Assembly: GCF_008831285.2 (NCBI RefSeq)
Contig: NC_045144.1
Coordinates: 1,240,001 to 1,304,000, forward strand
Direction: 5' to 3'
Source: Nymphaea colorata
Taxonomy: Eukaryota > Streptophyta > Magnoliopsida > Nymphaeales > Nymphaeaceae
Length of the DNA: 64,000 nt
Under the pieces are notes generated by a model that saw only the letters and a list, made by a program, of their open reading frames with translations, had not been told where the DNA came from and made no database searches. The position numbers and the translations under genes are program-made. Shown in pieces: positions 1 through 11,440 of the stretch (the stretch's first letter is position 1; each line of letters starts with the position of its first letter).

Positions 1-248
1 AAGAGCCAGAGCGGTTTCAATAGTTGAAAATTTTTTGAGGATCAGTCCCTGCTCACCTTCAATGTATGGCACCTGTCTTCGTGTTCATTGATGGTAGCCG
101 TTAGCTGAAGAGATTATCCATCTTCATTTTTCATTCTTCTCTAGTTGTGTATCATGACAAGAACCGGTATGCATCTTACCGGTTTATATCTACGTGTGAA
201 CCTGTGCATGTGAATCTAGATTATTTCAACAATTGGTAGCAGAGCTGG
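1..248 (+). repeat. LTR-like 3' end plus primer-binding-like site, copy 1
   Basis: The segment ends in TTTCAACA at 231 and is followed directly by ATTGGTAGCAGAGCTGG (232-248). That is one base from the usual plant initiator tRNA-Met primer site (TGGTATCAGAGC). The equivalent in copies 2 and 4 begins TGTTGGAGA and ends CAACA, as an LTR should. No gag-like ORF follows, so this would be a non-coding or heavily decayed element. An LTR of about 320 bp is an inference from ends and primer site only. Confidence 0.4.
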
Positions 249-991
249 TTAATGCCCTATATCATCTCTTCTTTGTTTGGAACCGTATGAGAGACCAGTA
301 GATATCTGTCCACCATACTGATCAACGAGGGACAACGTCTACCGGCGGTCTCTCCCACATAGGGATCTCTCTTTTTGTCCCGTTAAGCTCCTTTATTTTA
401 TTAGAGACCTCATTGAAGCAGGAAATATGGTTAAACTGATGATAAAAATATGATTCCTTATTGTCTTCTTTCTGCTCCTCTTCCTTTTAGTGATTATTAA
501 ATTGTCTCTTAATCTTTAAATACTGAAATCCCACCAGTGATTACAATTTTTTTTTTAAACATAAAAGCTATTGACCCACTTATCTCTTCTCACAGCATTT
601 ATCGCCTGTGATTCCGTTGTGTTGTTAGGTACTGGCAAGGCTTAGTCAGTAGCATTTGCTCCAGTAGCGGATTTTCATATCTGAAAGGGCATGAATATCG
701 GACTTTCATGCGTTGTTGTTTTTCTTTGTCGGTTGCTAAATACTTTTATCTGTTTAGTGATATTTGGTCCTGTCCATTGTACTTCCTAGCATTAATGACA
801 TTATTGGGTTTTGCTTCAAATTGTATTGTTTCTTGTCCTATCCTTGCCTAGTTCTAAATGTTGCTTAGATCTGATCTTTCCTCTAATTTTGCTTTTCTTG
901 TATTTGCAGTTATGACTTGTGACCTAATTTTGCTTATGGCGGGTCAAATTTGTTGTGAGAAAGAGAAGGCTCAATGAGGCAGTGCATTGTT

Positions 992-1560
992 CTGCACTTG
1001 TCTAAGACAGTCTTATTGTCAACAAATGTTTCCCCTTAATGCAGCTCCAATTAATTGTCATGGTAACCTTTTGGGAATATGATGAAGGTTCATGGTCTAT
1101 TACAAGAAGTGAGTTACTTTGTTCTTCGTAGAGAAAATCTGTTTTCTATAAATTTTATAGAATAATGTGATTTCTTTGCTAATGTCCTTTACATTAGGGT
1201 TCCTTTTTATTTGAATTATTCTTGCCCTGTGTGCTTGAGTGTTGTATGCTCATCTTGGGTGCAAGCATTTTGTTGGTGGACTGCACTTGTCTAAGACAGT
1301 CTTATTGTCAAAAAATGTTTCCCCTTAATGCAGCTCCAATTAATTGTCATGGTAACCTTTGGGGATATGATGAAGGTCTATTACAAGAAGTGGGTTACTT
1401 TGTTCTTTGAAGAGAAAATCTGTTTTCTATAAATTCTATAGAACAACATAGCTTGATTTCTTTGCTAATGTCCTTTACATTTGGTTTTCTTTTTATTGTA
1501 TTATTCTTGCCATGTGTGCTTGAGTGTTGTATGTTCATCTTGGGTGCAAGCATTTTGTGT
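992..1560 (+). repeat. 289-bp tandem duplication
   Basis: Two copies of one segment begin CTGCACTTGTCTAAGACAG at 992 and 1,281, a period of 289 bp. Copy 4 has the same duplication at 33,441 and 33,729 (period 288). Copy 2 has a single copy, starting at 13,707. The duplication therefore marks copies 1 and 4 as sisters in this part of the array. No recognised coding content. Confidence 0.85.
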
Positions 1561-2079
1561 TTTGATCTTCTTGCATCTGATTATAGTTTTCTGAATTTTC
1601 TGTGTTTTTTTACTGACCTTTAATAGTTTAATTAGGAAAAATTGTTTTTGAGAACTTTTAGTCTGTTCTACTTTGTACAGAAATTGGGAAGAATAAAAAA
1701 ATGCCAAAATTGTTCAAAAAATTCTGAACTTTGGTTTTCTAAAATCCTTAATTCTGTAGAGTAAAAAAACCCTTAGTTTTCATATCGGCTCTTTACAATA
1801 TAATGTCTTTTTAACCCAGATTTGTGAACCTGTTAGAAATAGAAAAGTCTGCCTCTGTTCTATATCCAAATACTTTTTTACTTTGGCTTTCTGTAGACAA
1901 CCTTACATTCAGAGTCTAACAATGTCCAATCCCATAGTTGTCATCATCATTTCCCTAATGATTTTACAAAAGCCACTGTGTAGGACTGGCTTATGCTGGC
2001 CTTCGTTCAAGGAAAAATAAGAACTTAACGTAAACTTCTTGCAAAACTTTCAATCAGTTGATGACCTAACATTTATGGG

Positions 2080-3430
2080 AACTTGTCACCCTTAAACCAA
2101 CCCTTTATGTAGAATGTCATACTTTTGTGAGAAAGTTGGCGAAGTTCATTCTTCTACTCAGTCTACCCATCTTGTTTTGCATCCGCCCATCTCTTTAGGG
2201 AGTAGAGTTCATCCCTCCTCGTGATATACCATTTGATGTCAAGAACATTTGTAAAAAAAAAAATTCCTGAGTAGGAGAAACTTTCAAGTTTTTGTTGTCA
2301 AGCAATGGAAGTGGCAAGTTGAAAAAATCCTGGATCTGAACAGTAAGGAAAACTCCTCTGAAGCTGACATAGTTAAGACTAGGAAATGCTATTGACTCTT
2401 GACTCTGGTGTTCAAACATTTGCAAGGATTTAACATGAATATATATTAAGAGAGAAGCCACAATGCTCTGTAAGATCTTGGCAGGTAGCAAAATGAGTGT
2501 TGAGAGATGGGCTCGGGGCTTGTGTAGTTGTTCCTCTGAGTCAATAATCAAGAGTACCGGGTAGGCATAAAGCTGATTTATGTCTATTTTGCGAAGATAA
2601 TGACTTACGAACCTTTGGCTTGTCGAAAACCCGTAAGGTGAAGTGGGTTGGACATGTGACAAAACTACACATAACCACCAAAGCAGTGGAGCTTCATAGT
2701 AGCTTTTGAGGTGGTGAGGTATTCCCTCAAAGGTGAAGGTCGGCCTGAAAAGAAAATCAAAGAAAAAAAAATGGCAAAAAGCTCGATGCAAAAGAAAGAA
2801 AAACAAAAAAACTAAGAAAACAAAAACAAAAGGTGTTTGCCTAGAGATGAAAGACATGAAGGCTGAACTCACAGGAATTGAATGTAGTAATCTTTTGTGG
2901 ATGTGCGAATTTGGGGTTAATATCTGTTCCTTTTTTTATTACCTAAGATGTCGAGGATGATTCCTTTATGTTCATGTTTTGGAAATTGAAAGATATCCCT
3001 TCTAGAGGTTCGATGACATTGATGCGAAATGAATCCTAATCCTTGTATGGTACTATGGATAACTGAATGACATATTACTTGCACAACACGAGCACTCAAG
3101 CTTATGAGTTAAAGTGATAATTTTGAACTATTTCAAAGTAAAAACTTGACACCTTTTGTTATATTTCGAGGTTTTCTAGGCATAGGAGGAACTAACCAAT
3201 CTCGTTTGGTCTTGAAAGGTATTTGCCATTTCATTAACAAACTACTAGTCCATTCATGGAATAGATGGAACTCTTCAAACCTAGTCCACTTATGCTCAAT
3301 GTGACAATTTGTCCATCTTTTCCTTTGTCTTAGGAGAGGCACATTATTTGGGAACCTGACCCATAAGTCCATCTTAACTGAGTGTCTTCAACCCGTTGAA
3401 ATGTCATCAACCTGTTTTTCAATGACATAA
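2080..3430. repeat. Dispersed repeat family R, copy 1 (unclassified)
   Basis: About 1.35 kb is repeated at 14,260-15,590, 34,530-35,910 and, more diverged, at 25,435-26,830 and 53,220-54,610; partial copies lie in the 16.7-18.7 kb tandem units. The minus strand carries the longest open stretches (2,195-2,872, 3,133-3,372), but they are broken differently in each copy and show no domain I know. An A-rich tract lies at 2,745-2,832. No terminal inverted repeats or target duplications were found. Young and old copies side by side suggest a transposable element or an old segmental repeat; I cannot choose. This copy and copy 4 share a deletion of about 110 bp at 2,257-2,265. Confidence 0.6.
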
Positions 3431-3784
3431 CCCAGACTTAGGGTTGAGGTTATCATGGAAGATCTCTTATCTGTTTTCAAAAGAACTGGACATTTTTGAA
3501 AAGTTATATCTTTTGAAGTTTGAAGTTGCATGAGTGTTGTTCTTGGCTTCATCTAATATTTGTCTTGGCTTGCAATACATTGTTTTGCAAAATGGGGTGG
3601 AGTTATTCTTCATCGTCACCAACTACCCTCTCATGCCTTTGCTTCGACAGCTGGGTCCTTCATAGTTTTGGACCAGGTTAGTGTTTCAGTTTCTTCTAGT
3701 GTCATGTTAGTTGAGTGTTAAGGATATTTTGACTAGTATGTGTTTGTTTATCCATAAATTAGGACAGTATCCTGCATTGGGGAA

Positions 3785-5110
3785 AAATTATGATATTATT
3801 GAATCTTTTCTCATTGATGCTATTTATGTTGTCACTCATTTAAGGCTGGTTATTTGACCTACTCACTCATTTAAGGCTGGCTATTTGACCTACTCCCCGT
3901 CGATTGCTTTTAATCCGGTTTTTCCCCTTCCCATAATCGAGATGTTTTTCTTACATTGGAGGAGAAGGTGAGCTGAGAATGGTCCAAAATTATGTCAGAA
4001 TGTAAGTTTTTTAGGCGTGAAAATAACAACTAATGTTTATTTTAGAATGTCGTGGAAAGCTTGTTTTCGGATGCGAGCCTAAATCTGTCTCGGCCGACGA
4101 TGGCTGGGGGAGTGGCTGAGGCCAGGCCAAAGGCTCGCAACCAAGGTGTAAGCCTAGGCAAGGCCGGCCGAAAGTTGGCTGCCGAGCAAGAGATGTCAAG
4201 GCCGAAGGAAGACGCGGCCCATCGTGCGGCCGTGGAAGGGCGCCAACCGAAGAAAAGAAGCGTCGATGTGGCCTACAAGGCCTAAGAAGGGTCGAGCATG
4301 TAGAGCTCACGTCGAAATGATGATGTTGGGCGTGAGCAGCCTCCCAAGGCTCGAAGAGACAGGACGCAACGATAGAAGAATTCAGGCTTAAGGAGGTTAA
4401 CATAGTACTTGGAGGTGCTACAGTGGGCACCAAGTACGGGCAGAGCAGAGACAGACTTGAAGATGGGCACGGCATAGAGAAAGGGACCTAGATCTGGTAG
4501 AGGTAAAGTCAAATCTAGTGTCGAGTCCTAACCCAAGTCAAACGGGGAAGTCTAGGCCCGAACCTAGACAAGTTACCTCTCGGGCTCACAAGGCCCGAGT
4601 CAAACTCGAACTCTGAGATCTCGTCTCATTTGCTTTAGTTTATTTACTTTTGTTGAGTCATTTTGTTTCAAGTATAAGTGTCTCGGTTCATTCCTAGAAC
4701 CGGTTCTTTGTGAGCTATATAAGCTCGTTTGTAAGTTGTTTTTATTAGGGAATGGAATATTGAATAGAAAGAAGAAAGTTTCGTTCGTTGTCTCTGTTCC
4801 CCTTGTGGGAGTTTCTCTCTTCCCCTCATCGGCCTTGCCGGCGGTGATTGGAATCTCAAAGGCTACAACCCGTGGCTCTAGCTGAGGCATATGGAAGATA
4901 TGACTCAGGGTCTTTGTCATGAACATGTGTGTGTGTCTCTCTCTCTCTCATACCCAAGTAGAAAGACACGTTCACGTGCACCCAAGTACCGAAAAATATG
5001 TATTTGTTGATGTGGAGCTTGTGCTTGAATTCTTATGGCATTTCTAAAATATCACAATGCAGGTGGAATATGGCTGATTGGTGTATTAGTGCAGCCTAGA
5101 AGGCTAAAAC
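3785..5110 (+). repeat. LTR-like GC-rich insertion, shared by copies 1 and 4
   Basis: Copies 2 and 3 read straight from GCATTGGGGAAA to AACTGTGGC (about 15,975 and 29,810), whereas copies 1 and 4 carry about 1.3 kb between those points. The inner part (4,048-4,965) is GC-rich, with repeated GGCCGA/GGCC motifs, then a promoter-like TATATAA at 4,716-4,722, a CT tract at 4,934-4,949 and no durable ORF. This looks like a solo LTR. A clean TG...CA border and target duplication could not be fixed; TAGAA at 4,043 and again at 4,961 is one candidate pair. Deletion in copies 2 and 3 is the alternative to insertion in copies 1 and 4. Confidence 0.5.
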
Positions 5111-5252
5111 TGTGGCTGATTGGTTTTTATTTTCAGAGCTAACATGTCAATTCATACAGTTAAAAGCATGCTTTCTTTTTGTGCTCGTAGCTAAATCTTA
5201 GTTATGAGATCAAATTGCAGGACTTGCCTTTGGTTGCTCAATTTTATTGCAG

Positions 5253-5399
5253 GTGGGACATTTGCATTGTACTCACGGATATGCAAGCATGTAAAGCTCT
5301 GTCATCTTCCAAACCAATTGTCATATGATGCTTGGATCAAGTTCAACTGAAGGTGGCACCTCCACAGCTTGGGTTGTCAATAACGATTAAAGAAAGGAA
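5253..5399 (+). pseudogene. KUP/HAK potassium transporter exon fragment, copy 1
   Basis: A 147-bp exon-like block lies between acceptor TTGCAG (5,247-5,252) and donor GTATGT (5,400). It reads GGTFALYSRICKHVKLC, matching the GGTFALYSL..C segment conserved in plant KUP/HAK/KT K+ transporters. After a one-base frameshift near 5,345 the other frame matches the family's LKVPSPELE..L.IKER segment that follows. Transporters of this family have about 750-800 residues and 10-14 membrane helices; I find only this exon. The same frameshift is in every complete copy in the window, so the fragment was already dead when the array multiplied. Confidence 0.8.
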
Positions 5400-6300
5400 G
5401 TATGTAAGCTTCCTTGTCACTGAAAAAGGATGTTCTCGTGTTTCTTCTTGTTGGTAACATTAGTGTCCACTGTCTTTTGATGTCATTCATTGTTGAATTT
5501 CTCCCAACTAGTTTTCATATAGGTTTTTAATGTCATTATATTACTATGTTTTAATTTCACTTTGTTTTTGACTTTTTTTTTTATGGAACAGGCGATTGCT
5601 TTAGAGATTACCACAATTATGATGTGCCTATAAATTATTTTTTCCTCCAAAATATTTCACACATTTGATGTAGAAGGTTTGCAGTCATATGGGTTCAAGC
5701 TGGACTTTAGGCAAGTTCTTGTATGAAAACCTGTATTATAACATTCTTTTTTTCCTTGTACAAGTGAAAATCTAATTATGAAGGAAAAGGAAGAAATTGA
5801 AGAAACATGACAAAGTGACTTAAAGTAGAAGAGACCATATGGAATGCACTAATAGAAGCAAATTCTTGTTCTTTCCTACAAAAGATATGTGCCTCATAGA
5901 GGGAGTTACTTATGCAAGTTTTTTGTCCATGCAGTTGATTGCCATTTCTCTTTTCTTAGCTGCAAAGTCTTTGCAGAAGGGACTCATCTCCTGAATGAAC
6001 ACTATCCTGTAGGCTGCTTTTGAAAATTGCCATAAGCATAACTTTCAATTTTCCTCCTATTTTCTTTCTGCTGTAAGCATCTGTCGCTTTGGCCCTGTTG
6101 AATTTGATTGGTATAGTCATCATGACCAGTGACCACTTTAACGATGCTGCAACAAGACGCCAGATATTATGAGCTGTTTGGCCTTCTTCATCTTGATCAA
6201 AAGCGAAACAGATTATGAATCACAGGTGTGGATCAAATTGCTGGCAAACTGATTATCTATCACTTTTTTGTTATTTTCTCAAGTCTTTTAAAATTTTTCT
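5400..6300 (+). other. 3' part of repeat copy 1, no gene
   Basis: Repeat-unit sequence shared with 16,300-16,670, 19,315-19,860, 30,123-31,010 and 37,874-38,430. It has intron-like T-rich tracts and several AG acceptor-like sites but no open frame I can assign. Near 5,985 copies 1 and 3 continue with one sequence (CTGAA..., type I end) and copies 2 and 4 with another (GCAGTTATTGCATCC, type II end). Confidence 0.6.
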
Positions 6301-6863
6301 TATTTTATATACTAAGATTCGTCTATTCGACAGTGATTTCATTGTTAAAAGAATCACATACCTTGATCATGGCTTGAATGTTCGCTACCCTGATTCGTAT
6401 GAGACAAAACTTTGCTCATCACCTCAAAACTTCAGCTTCTCTGGAAGACTCCTTACTAGTGGTTTCCGGCTCTTTGGTGCCAACCTTACCTTCTTCAGGT
6501 GCAATTCTGCTAATGATTGGCTTCTGCAACCTCCGTCCTCATGGAAGAGAAAAGACTGTGCTGATGGCTCTTTGCTGTATTATTATTACAGTCCACAGGA
6601 ACAGATAAAGCTGCCTCTTGATGTCCATCGCATCAATTGTCCTATGTATGAAATCCCTGCTGGTGTTGAGGAGTCCGAGTCTGCAAACCTTTCTGCCATA
6701 TTGAGTGGTGGATTTTTTCTTCGCTGGGGGTTTGATTGCCTCAAGTGTACTACCAGTGGGGGCCAGTGTGTATTTGGAGAAGATGACGCCCCTGCTTGTT
6801 ACTGCGAAGATGGATCAGTGCACCATACAAATTGCTCTGATGGATCATCTTCAAAATCAGCTG
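6300..6863 (+). pseudogene. LRK10L/WAK-type receptor kinase, extracellular domain fragment
   Basis: The open frame here (6,215-6,883) encodes the distal part of a cysteine-rich GUB_WAK_bind domain (residues about 35-145, with NFSFSG and NLTFFRC), then a WAK_assoc domain (about 158-205) with the hallmark pattern LSGGFFLRW, C175..C178, SGG at 181-183, and C195/C197 ahead of EDG. This is the ligand-facing region of LRK10-like kinases, anchored in the plasma membrane and thought to sense the wall or pathogens. The signal peptide and first half of GUB_WAK_bind are absent upstream, and the break coincides with the end of repeat homology near 6,300. A weak donor (GTAGCG) follows at 6,864. Together with the kinase exon this is one broken gene. 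Confidence 0.85.
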
Positions 6864-9315
6864 GTAGCGTGATATACTCCTGACTCTCGAGTTCTGTTAC
6901 TATCATAGCTTCCATCTTGTTCACACAAATTACACCAGTGGGGCGCAATATAATTTTGCTTTCTGTTTGGAAGGATAACTGTACTCACTGATTATTGGGT
7001 GGTTCTGACCATTTGTAGGTGCATTCGCATAGATTAGCATTGTCATGTGTAAGTGCTTTCAGGGTCATCCAAGCCTGTCCTAGAAAGCTGTTTTCCCAGC
7101 CCCGAGAAAGTCTAAAAAAAATTTGACTTCGTTCAAAATTACTGGACGTGTGTGTGTGGAGAGAAGGGTGGGGGGGTGGGCGAGAGAGAGAGAGTACCAG
7201 GTGTTCACTTGTGCATGATATCTTCTCCTGGCACTTGTCCTCCATGGTGCTGTCCAGTATACTTGTTGATTTACTTAGAGCTACTTTGTAGAGAAAATTT
7301 AAAACTGCTTTTTGGACCCGCTTGGTTTGAGGTTTCTCAATGTTTCACATGTTGACGACAAATCCAGCAAGATGTTGTTGAGACCATCTTTACCTTCATG
7401 AACCATCACCCTTGAGTTTTGCATCTCGACAAATCTTGGGGTATTCGGTGTACAATGCCTGGTAAAAGGATCATTTTTTTTCCTTCGTAAACCAGATTCA
7501 ATGCTTTTTTTCCTTTGTAAACTTTTTTAGTACGTGTTAGCATTCTACAGCTAAGCCTTCCAGATTTTTAGGAGCATAAAGAAGGGGATCAGTCATTTCT
7601 ACGCTGCAAACCTTGATTGTTTCTTTAATATGCAAAGTTTTCTAACATATAGGTGGGACCTGGGCCCTCTGGCCACCATTTGGCTACCGTCCCTTCCCCC
7701 CAAATTCAGGACCTACGGTTACAAATTCTCTTGATTCCCCCAACTCTCCATCTTCAAATGCAATAGTGAAAGGAGCCAGGAAAGCGGGAAATTTTTGTGG
7801 TGAAGATTTCTCATATTGTCTTTTAGTCCCACCATTTGGCTACTGTCCTTTCTCATTCGATTGTTGAAGTTGGAACTATGGACATGGATTTGGATCCAGT
7901 GTTATTATTTTTCTATTCAAATTCATGTCGAAGTCCAAATTACAACCGACTTTAGTAAACATATAGATGCCAGTTAACTTGAAAAATCACAATTCAAGCT
8001 GCTCAGTTCCTATGCTTTATTTTGTCTGAAATTCTGGTCCTCCAGTTTGCAAATTCCCGTCGTTCATAGGCCATTTAAACCTATAAAGAAAATGAAATTG
8101 ATTTAAAACATCTAAATCCGAATGTAGAACACTGACAAGCAATTAAGATCTGTATTTGGATTTAACAATTTTTTTTTTCTAGATCTGAAATACGTTGTAG
8201 CACAAGTTCATGAAAAAATTAGTAGCATGCCTCCGGTTGGATTCTGACCCAGATGAAAGCGGGATCTGATGCAAAATATTCACCAGGATCTGATAGCAAT
8301 CTGAATTTATAAATCATGGTTAGCCTGCAAAACTTGATTGTTCCTGTAGTAGCAATCATTCACCAATAACGTGACCGTACTTTAAATATTTGTGCATTTT
8401 ACAAATGGGATTGCAAGCAGATGCTTTCCTCAGCTCCTATTTCCTGACAGTTTGTTGCTTATCTAGCTAGATAATGAATTGTGCAATGTGATGTTCTTGT
8501 AAGTAGACAGCTGCAGCATTGATCTCTTTCTCAGTGATGCTTGGTTTAGAAAGCTAGAGATGGTAATTGCTCTGATTGTTATACTTTTAATAGTGTTGTC
8601 TGGTTCATAATGCATGTGAAATCAAGAGAAGATAGAGAAATATTCTTTTACCAATCCTTGAGAGAAATATGTTTTTACTGATATTTGAAAACTGAATTAG
8701 GGTCAAAATCATTGTGTAAGGAGCGTTATTGTGGATTTAATTCGGTAGGAGATCACTATTCTTTTGCCCTTCAACTGTACATCCCAACGCTCCTCTTAAT
8801 TCTGGCATTCACTTAGTAATACTGCTTTTTTGACATTTAATGAAAGCCGGCCTCTATACCTAATCCTCGTAAATTGGTTGTCAAGTTGGCTATCCATTGA
8901 ATACTTTTAACATATCTTTACTTTTATATGCAGGAAGCTCGAGAAATATCAAAACCATACAACGTCATGCAGATGCAACAGATCAACGATATCACACAAG
9001 TCTTGGTGTTTAAAGGACCGTACCGAGTCTCCCTAACTTTGCCCGTGATCGTTGGTTAGCAAATTAACCATGCTGTGTTCGCCGATTTGGCACTTATCCC
9101 AGTGAAAAATTTGGTTTTCAGGCATCGTTGTACAAAGGGCAGCCCTAAATGATCGATTAGAACAAAGACATTTCAACAGTGATGAACTTCAACACGTCAC
9201 TTTTGCATCTTAGCCTAGAGTTGATATCTTAGAATGATGATTTGTACATTTCATCCAGGAAAAGTTTAACTACCCTCAAGTGCTGCACCAAGAGTGTAAT
9301 ATTCAGTTTCATTTC
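6864..9315 (+). other. Probable intron region of the LRK10L-like pseudogene
   Basis: No coding segment can be supported in these 2.4 kb. The stretch separates the WAK_assoc exon from the transmembrane/kinase exon, as in LRK10L genes, which have an intron here, but it is longer than I would expect. A GA-rich tract lies at 7,183-7,194. Around 8,935-9,060 an AG-bounded segment could be a small exon, but I cannot match it to anything. Confidence 0.5.
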
Positions 9316-10394
9316 AGCAGGTTGTCTAGCAGCAGTCGGCAGCCTTCTGACAGCATGTTTATTGTTTTCATTACTCGATCCCTTCGGATTTCTTGTTCAA
9401 GGTCTCCTACAGAAAATGGATGCTTGCCATTCCGTACACCAACAAAAGTTGAGAAGTCTCACAACCACTAGGTACACATACAACGACATAATCAGAATGA
9501 TAAGTAAGTTCAAATGTCAACTTGGGCAGGGTGGCTTTGGGAATGTCTATAAAGGATGGTTGACCAATGGCACACCGGTGGCTGTAAAGCTTATGGAAAA
9601 ATCATATAATGATGGGGAAGAATTTTGTATTGAAGTTGCCACCATCGGTATGATTCACCATGTCAATGTGGTTCACCTTCTTGGCTTTTGCGTCGAAGGG
9701 TCTCGAAGAGCACTTGTTTACGACTTCATGGAAAATGGTTCTCATGAGAAGTTTACTGACACCACAGTTGCAGGCCGTTGCTTGTTGAGGGAAAGGCTAT
9801 ACGATATAGCACTAGACACTTCCAGGGGAATTGAGTATCTACACCAAGGCTGTGACCGAAGAATCATCCACTTTGACATCAAGCCACATAACATTCTTCT
9901 AAACAGTGACTTTACACCAAAGATTTCTGATTTTTGGCTAGCAAAATCATTTTGTAAGGAGAGAAACAGTGTAACTATTACAGAAGGCAAAGGCACAATC
10001 GGTTATATTGCTCCCGAATTAGTTTATGGGAATTCCAAGCATGTCTCACATAAAACTGATGTTTGATAGCTTTGGAATGCTACTGATGGCGGTGATTGGG
10101 ATGAAAGAAAAGTTTGGTCCCACTGATCGGGCTTCTAGTGAAGGGTATTTTCCTCAATGGATTCATGCTACTCTTTCTAAGAATCAGAAATTGGAAGGCA
10201 TTGGAGAAGGTCAAGATGAAATTGTAAGAAAGATAGCCACTATTGCCTTGTGGTGCATACAATGGAATCCAATTGATACACCTTGTATGAAAGAAGTTGT
10301 CAGGATGTTGGAAAACAGTGCCTCAAGCTTGACAATGCCTCCTAATCATTTTTACCATGTAGTTGAACCAGAGATTCAGGTTTTTGACTCCTAG
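9316..10394 (+). pseudogene. LRK10L-type receptor kinase: membrane helix and kinase domain, frameshifted
   Basis: A likely acceptor (TTTCATTTCAG, ending 9,317) opens the exon. In the frame starting at 9,242, residues 24-45 form a hydrophobic membrane helix and 94-105 the glycine loop LGQGGFGNVYKG. Lys116 lies in VAVK, the helix-C Glu in EVATIG (131), the catalytic loop is HFDIKPHNILL (210-220; HFD is normal for this non-RD family), and APE is at 258-260. Two lesions stand out. The Mg-binding DFG is DFW (codon TGG at 9,935-9,937), and an extra base near 10,065 ends the frame after KTDV. The C-lobe resumes in another frame (10,071-10,394: SFGMLL, ALWCIQWNP, VVRMLE). The family phosphorylates Ser/Thr; this copy should be inactive. 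Confidence 0.9.
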
Positions 10395-11440
10395 TCTACA
10401 TCAGATTGTTCCGGGTTATTAGTTTGAAACTTTAAGATGTTGGGGAAGATGGGAAACGACTGGCAGCATTAATTCTTGACCACTTTTGTGGAATATTTTA
10501 TGGAAGTGTATACATATTATTGGGAGATATTTTTTCTCGAATCAAATATATGTTTTTTGTCATATCCTTTTGCCATGTTAAAACTAATGCTTGGCAACAG
10601 CCAGCAGGTGATTGCCATCAACACCACTTTTAGATTCTACAAAATGTCAGCCATTTTTTCGGAAGACGGTCAACTTTATCTGAGACGTGGAAGAACAGGG
10701 CACTGCTTTGCCTTTTTGAGGCGGGGTTGAGAAACATGCACCAAGTTTTACGTGTGAAGCATAAATCCGTAAGCAAGAACTATGGTTCCTTGGATTAAAG
10801 CGTATTCTAGTTAATATCAGTCAATTCATGTTCCTTTGCTTCTACTTTCACCCATCAGCCCCTTCACTTAATTATCAATGCTTTCTACTCTAATATGCAT
10901 TCCCATCGAAACATCGGATTAAGATTCTCACTATTGCTGCTAATAGAGTGGAGACAGAGTAGTTGTTGTGCTGTTGACCTTATTGTAGTATTGTTAAAAA
11001 TTGAAAGGTATACCAAATGAAGTAGTGAACTGTGCGGATTCATCGATTCAACAGAATCGGCTATGAATTGCCAAATATATTATCTATTCAAAAAATGAAG
11101 GAACAATTGATTCAACAAACTCTGAACTCTGAGTGCGGCCCATCTCCCGCGACAGGTTGATGTTCCACGGAACCATTCTGAAAGACCGAGGGCGTTGAAC
11201 TAGGCTGCATCTCCCTCTGTTCAGACAGTTTGATGGTGAGTCCCGCTGTTACGCCCGCAACTTTTCATAAAGGCGGTTTATGAAATTTTTAAAACTAAAG
11301 TGTTTCTCCAAAATATTTCGGTCGATTTTGAAAGTTTGTCGAGAGGGTAGGTTTATCGAGCCCTACCCGTGTCTTTCCTTCTTCAGTGCGGACAGAATTG
11401 CTGCCCGTTAGGGCATAGTCTTTGCTCGTGGAGAAGGCTC
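10395..11440 (+). other. 3' flank of the kinase pseudogene, no gene
   Basis: No coding or RNA feature can be supported. Short ORFs (10,476-10,730 and others) lack recognisable domains and have no counterpart in the other repeat copies. The stretch is unique within the window. Confidence 0.5.

Larger units (their letters stand above)
1..6300 (+). repeat. Complex repeat unit, copy 1 (5' end outside window)
   Basis: This stretch matches 32,348-38,440 (copy 4) almost base for base, and matches copies 2 and 3 in part. It holds an LTR-like end, a 289-bp tandem duplication, an R-family repeat, a GC-rich LTR-like insertion and a KUP/HAK exon, listed separately. A short open segment follows an acceptor at 908-909 (912-977, 21 codons); its counterparts are near 13,550 and 33,360. 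I do not recognise it. From about 5,985 the sequence follows copy 3 (30,690 onward) instead of copies 2 and 4. Homology to copy 3 stops near 6,300, where the kinase fragment begins. No intact gene is present. Confidence 0.9.

Noticed and set aside
2195-2872. 225-codon minus-strand ORF in the R repeat
   Set aside because: Broken at different points in each R copy, no recognisable domain, and very low-complexity stretches; kept as repeat, not gene.
4011-4926. ORFs of 77-154 codons on both strands of the GC-rich block
   Set aside because: Overlapping ORFs on opposite strands in GC-rich DNA, not conserved in frame with copy 4; the block looks like an LTR.
6215-6300. CGSNCWQT as the missing N-terminal cysteine part of GUB_WAK_bind
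   Set aside because: The segment belongs to the repeat unit and occurs in copy 3 (30,900-30,960) without any kinase; the domain's usual I.YPF and CG.P.F motifs are absent.
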